10,699 bases of DNA from Silvimonas sp. JCM 19000 (GTDB taxonomy: Bacteria; Pseudomonadota; Gammaproteobacteria; Burkholderiales; Chitinibacteraceae), in NCBI GenBank assembly GCA_001313065.1, contig BBFD01000135.1, forward strand, positions 1-10,699, given 5' to 3'. Position 1 is the stretch's first letter, and each line of letters begins with the position of its first letter. The notes under the pieces were generated by a model. It saw only the letters and a list, made by a program, of their open reading frames with translations. It was not told where the DNA came from and ran no database searches. Position numbers and translations under genes: made by a program. This document shows, in pieces, positions 8,481 through 10,699 of the stretch.

Positions 8481-8511
8481 GGGGCGCGCGACCGCATCGG
8501 CGGCGCGCCCC
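8481..8511 (-). terminator. Strong GC hairpin between argS and proS, possible argS terminator
   Basis: Perfect 9-base arms GGGGCGCGC (8481-8489) and GCGCGCCCC (8503-8511) with a 13-base loop, 11 bases past the argS stop. No T-run follows on the minus strand, so it is not a classical intrinsic terminator. It could slow or partly end argS transcription, or protect a 3' end, before the proS promoter candidate at 8446-8451. Confidence 0.45.
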
Positions 8512-8522
8512 GGCAAACTGCT

Positions 8523-10244
<1,722 letters not shown>

Positions 10245-10284
10245 GTGCGGATAGCCAGAAAAAAACAGTTTCGCGAAGGGGGCC

Positions 10285-10290
10285 ATTGTA
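10285..10290 (-). promoter_or_regulatory. Possible -10 hexamer of argS
   Basis: TACAAT on the minus strand (within GCTTTACAATGG), 40 bases before the argS ATG. A weak TTTGCC-like -35 lies closer than ideal. A 7-A run (10259-10265) falls in the presumed leader. Confidence 0.45.
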
Positions 10291-10366
10291 AAGCAAAGCG
10301 CCGGGCAAAGCCTGCGGCCCGGGTAAGCGTCCTCTTGCAGCGTCAGCAGGGATTGTCCTGCGCCAG

Positions 10367-10407
10367 CGGCAATGGCCCCGGGCGCGTTTGGCTGACGCGC
10401 GTTGCCG
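10367..10407. repeat. Nested inverted repeat upstream of the small secreted-protein gene
   Basis: Perfect 6-base inner arms with a 7-base loop inside perfect 6-base outer arms, with an asymmetric internal loop (9 and 1 bases). It lies 76 bases before the rightward start. It could be a leader structure, an operator, or a remnant of an extragenic palindrome. Confidence 0.4.
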
Positions 10408-10471
10408 GGCCTGACTGATGTTGATGAACACGGCTGCGGCAGAAGATGGATCACACCATTAAACCAACAAC

Positions 10472-10477
10472 GGAGAG
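10472..10477 (+). promoter_or_regulatory. Ribosome binding site of the small secreted-protein gene
   Basis: GGAGAG 6 bases before the ATG at 10484, the same sequence and spacing as in front of the transporter binding-protein gene. It is the main reason for calling the downstream reading frame a gene. Confidence 0.7.
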
Positions 10478-10483
10478 ACTCTG

Positions 10484-10699
10484 ATGAAACCCATCGTAAC
10501 CCTGCTTCTGGCCGCCGCGCTGAGCGCCGGCGGCGTCGCCATGGCTGCGGACAGCACCACCGCCCCGCCTGACACCAACACCGACAATATGACCAAACAC
10601 GTCAAGCCCGATGATTCGACCCAACCCAAGGTGACAAAAGACGCCACCAAAAAAAAGGCCAGCAATCATAGCCAGGGCAAAAGACCAGGCGGCACCAAG
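10484..10699 (+). CDS. Small secreted Lys/Thr/Asp-rich protein, unknown function, 3' end cut
   Basis: Begins with a clear signal peptide, MKPIVTLLLAAALSAGGVAMA, with cleavage expected after AMA. The following low-complexity hydrophilic segment is rich in Thr, Asp, Lys and Pro (ADSTTAPPDTNTDNMTKHVKPDD and onward). No domain is recognisable; many beta- and gammaproteobacteria encode similar small periplasmic proteins of unknown role. An 8-A run at 10649-10656 lies in the frame. Similar runs elsewhere here are 1-3 bases too long, so the frame after it is uncertain: with eight A (or five) it stays open to the window edge, with six it would stop at once in TAG. The strong ribosome binding site and signal peptide support the gene itself. 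Nothing nearby indicates its job. Confidence 0.65.
   Translation, partial: MKPIVTLLLAAALSAGGVAMAADSTTAPPDTNTDNMTKHVKPDDSTQPKVTKDATKKKASNHSQGKRPGGTK

Larger units (their letters stand above)
10245..10483. other. Divergent intergenic region between argS and the small secreted-protein gene
   Basis: 239 bases. Contains the argS -10 candidate, the 7-A run at 10259-10265, and a nested dyad: inner arms GCGCGT (10382-10387) and ACGCGC (10395-10400), outer arms CGGCAA (10367-10372) and TTGCCG (10402-10407). No convincing promoter for the rightward gene is seen. Confidence 0.5.

Noticed and set aside
10451..10669. Minus-strand open frames opposite the small secreted-protein gene
   Set aside because: No ribosome binding site or family signal, while the plus-strand frame has a well-spaced GGAGAG and a typical signal peptide.

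Overview
The window looks like the chromosome of a betaproteobacterium. The GC content is high, and the arginyl- and prolyl-tRNA synthetases and the exonuclease/GIY-YIG protein read like betaproteobacterial, possibly Neisseriales, proteins. The lineage is an inference from recognisable protein sequence; no rRNA is present.

Layout. Bases 1-3692 (minus strand) hold a polyol/sugar ABC-transport operon: a periplasmic binding protein, two inner-membrane permeases, and a HAD-family phosphatase that runs off the left edge. Stop and start codons overlap as ATGA at both permease1/permease2 and permease2/HAD. A divergent SorC-type sugar-sensing regulator lies at 4103-5054 (plus). The 410-base intergenic region between them carries two perfect inverted repeats and recurring GAGCAAAT-like half-sites, which are good candidate operators. 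Presumably the regulator senses the sugar or its phosphate and controls the transporter. No ATPase is in view; it would be expected beyond base 1.

Bases 5055-5228 are a convergent intergenic stretch with a 20-base tandem duplication. Bases 5229-10244 (minus) hold three housekeeping genes in one direction: argS, then proS, then a DnaQ-like exonuclease fused to a GIY-YIG/Cho-like nuclease. At the right edge a small secreted lysine/threonine-rich protein begins at 10484 (plus) and runs off the window.

The most striking property is technical or mutational. Seven of the nine genes, including the normally essential argS and proS, are broken by about 30 frame breaks in total, while the protein sequence between breaks is well conserved. 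Thirteen breaks sit on A/T runs of 6-8 bases that are 1-2 bases too long. The other seventeen can all be read as loss of 1-2 bases from a short G or C run. This two-sided pattern points to a homopolymer-biased sequencing or basecalling error rather than gene decay. The gene spans below are the intended full-length genes. I found no mobile element, CRISPR array, RNA gene or clearly novel system.
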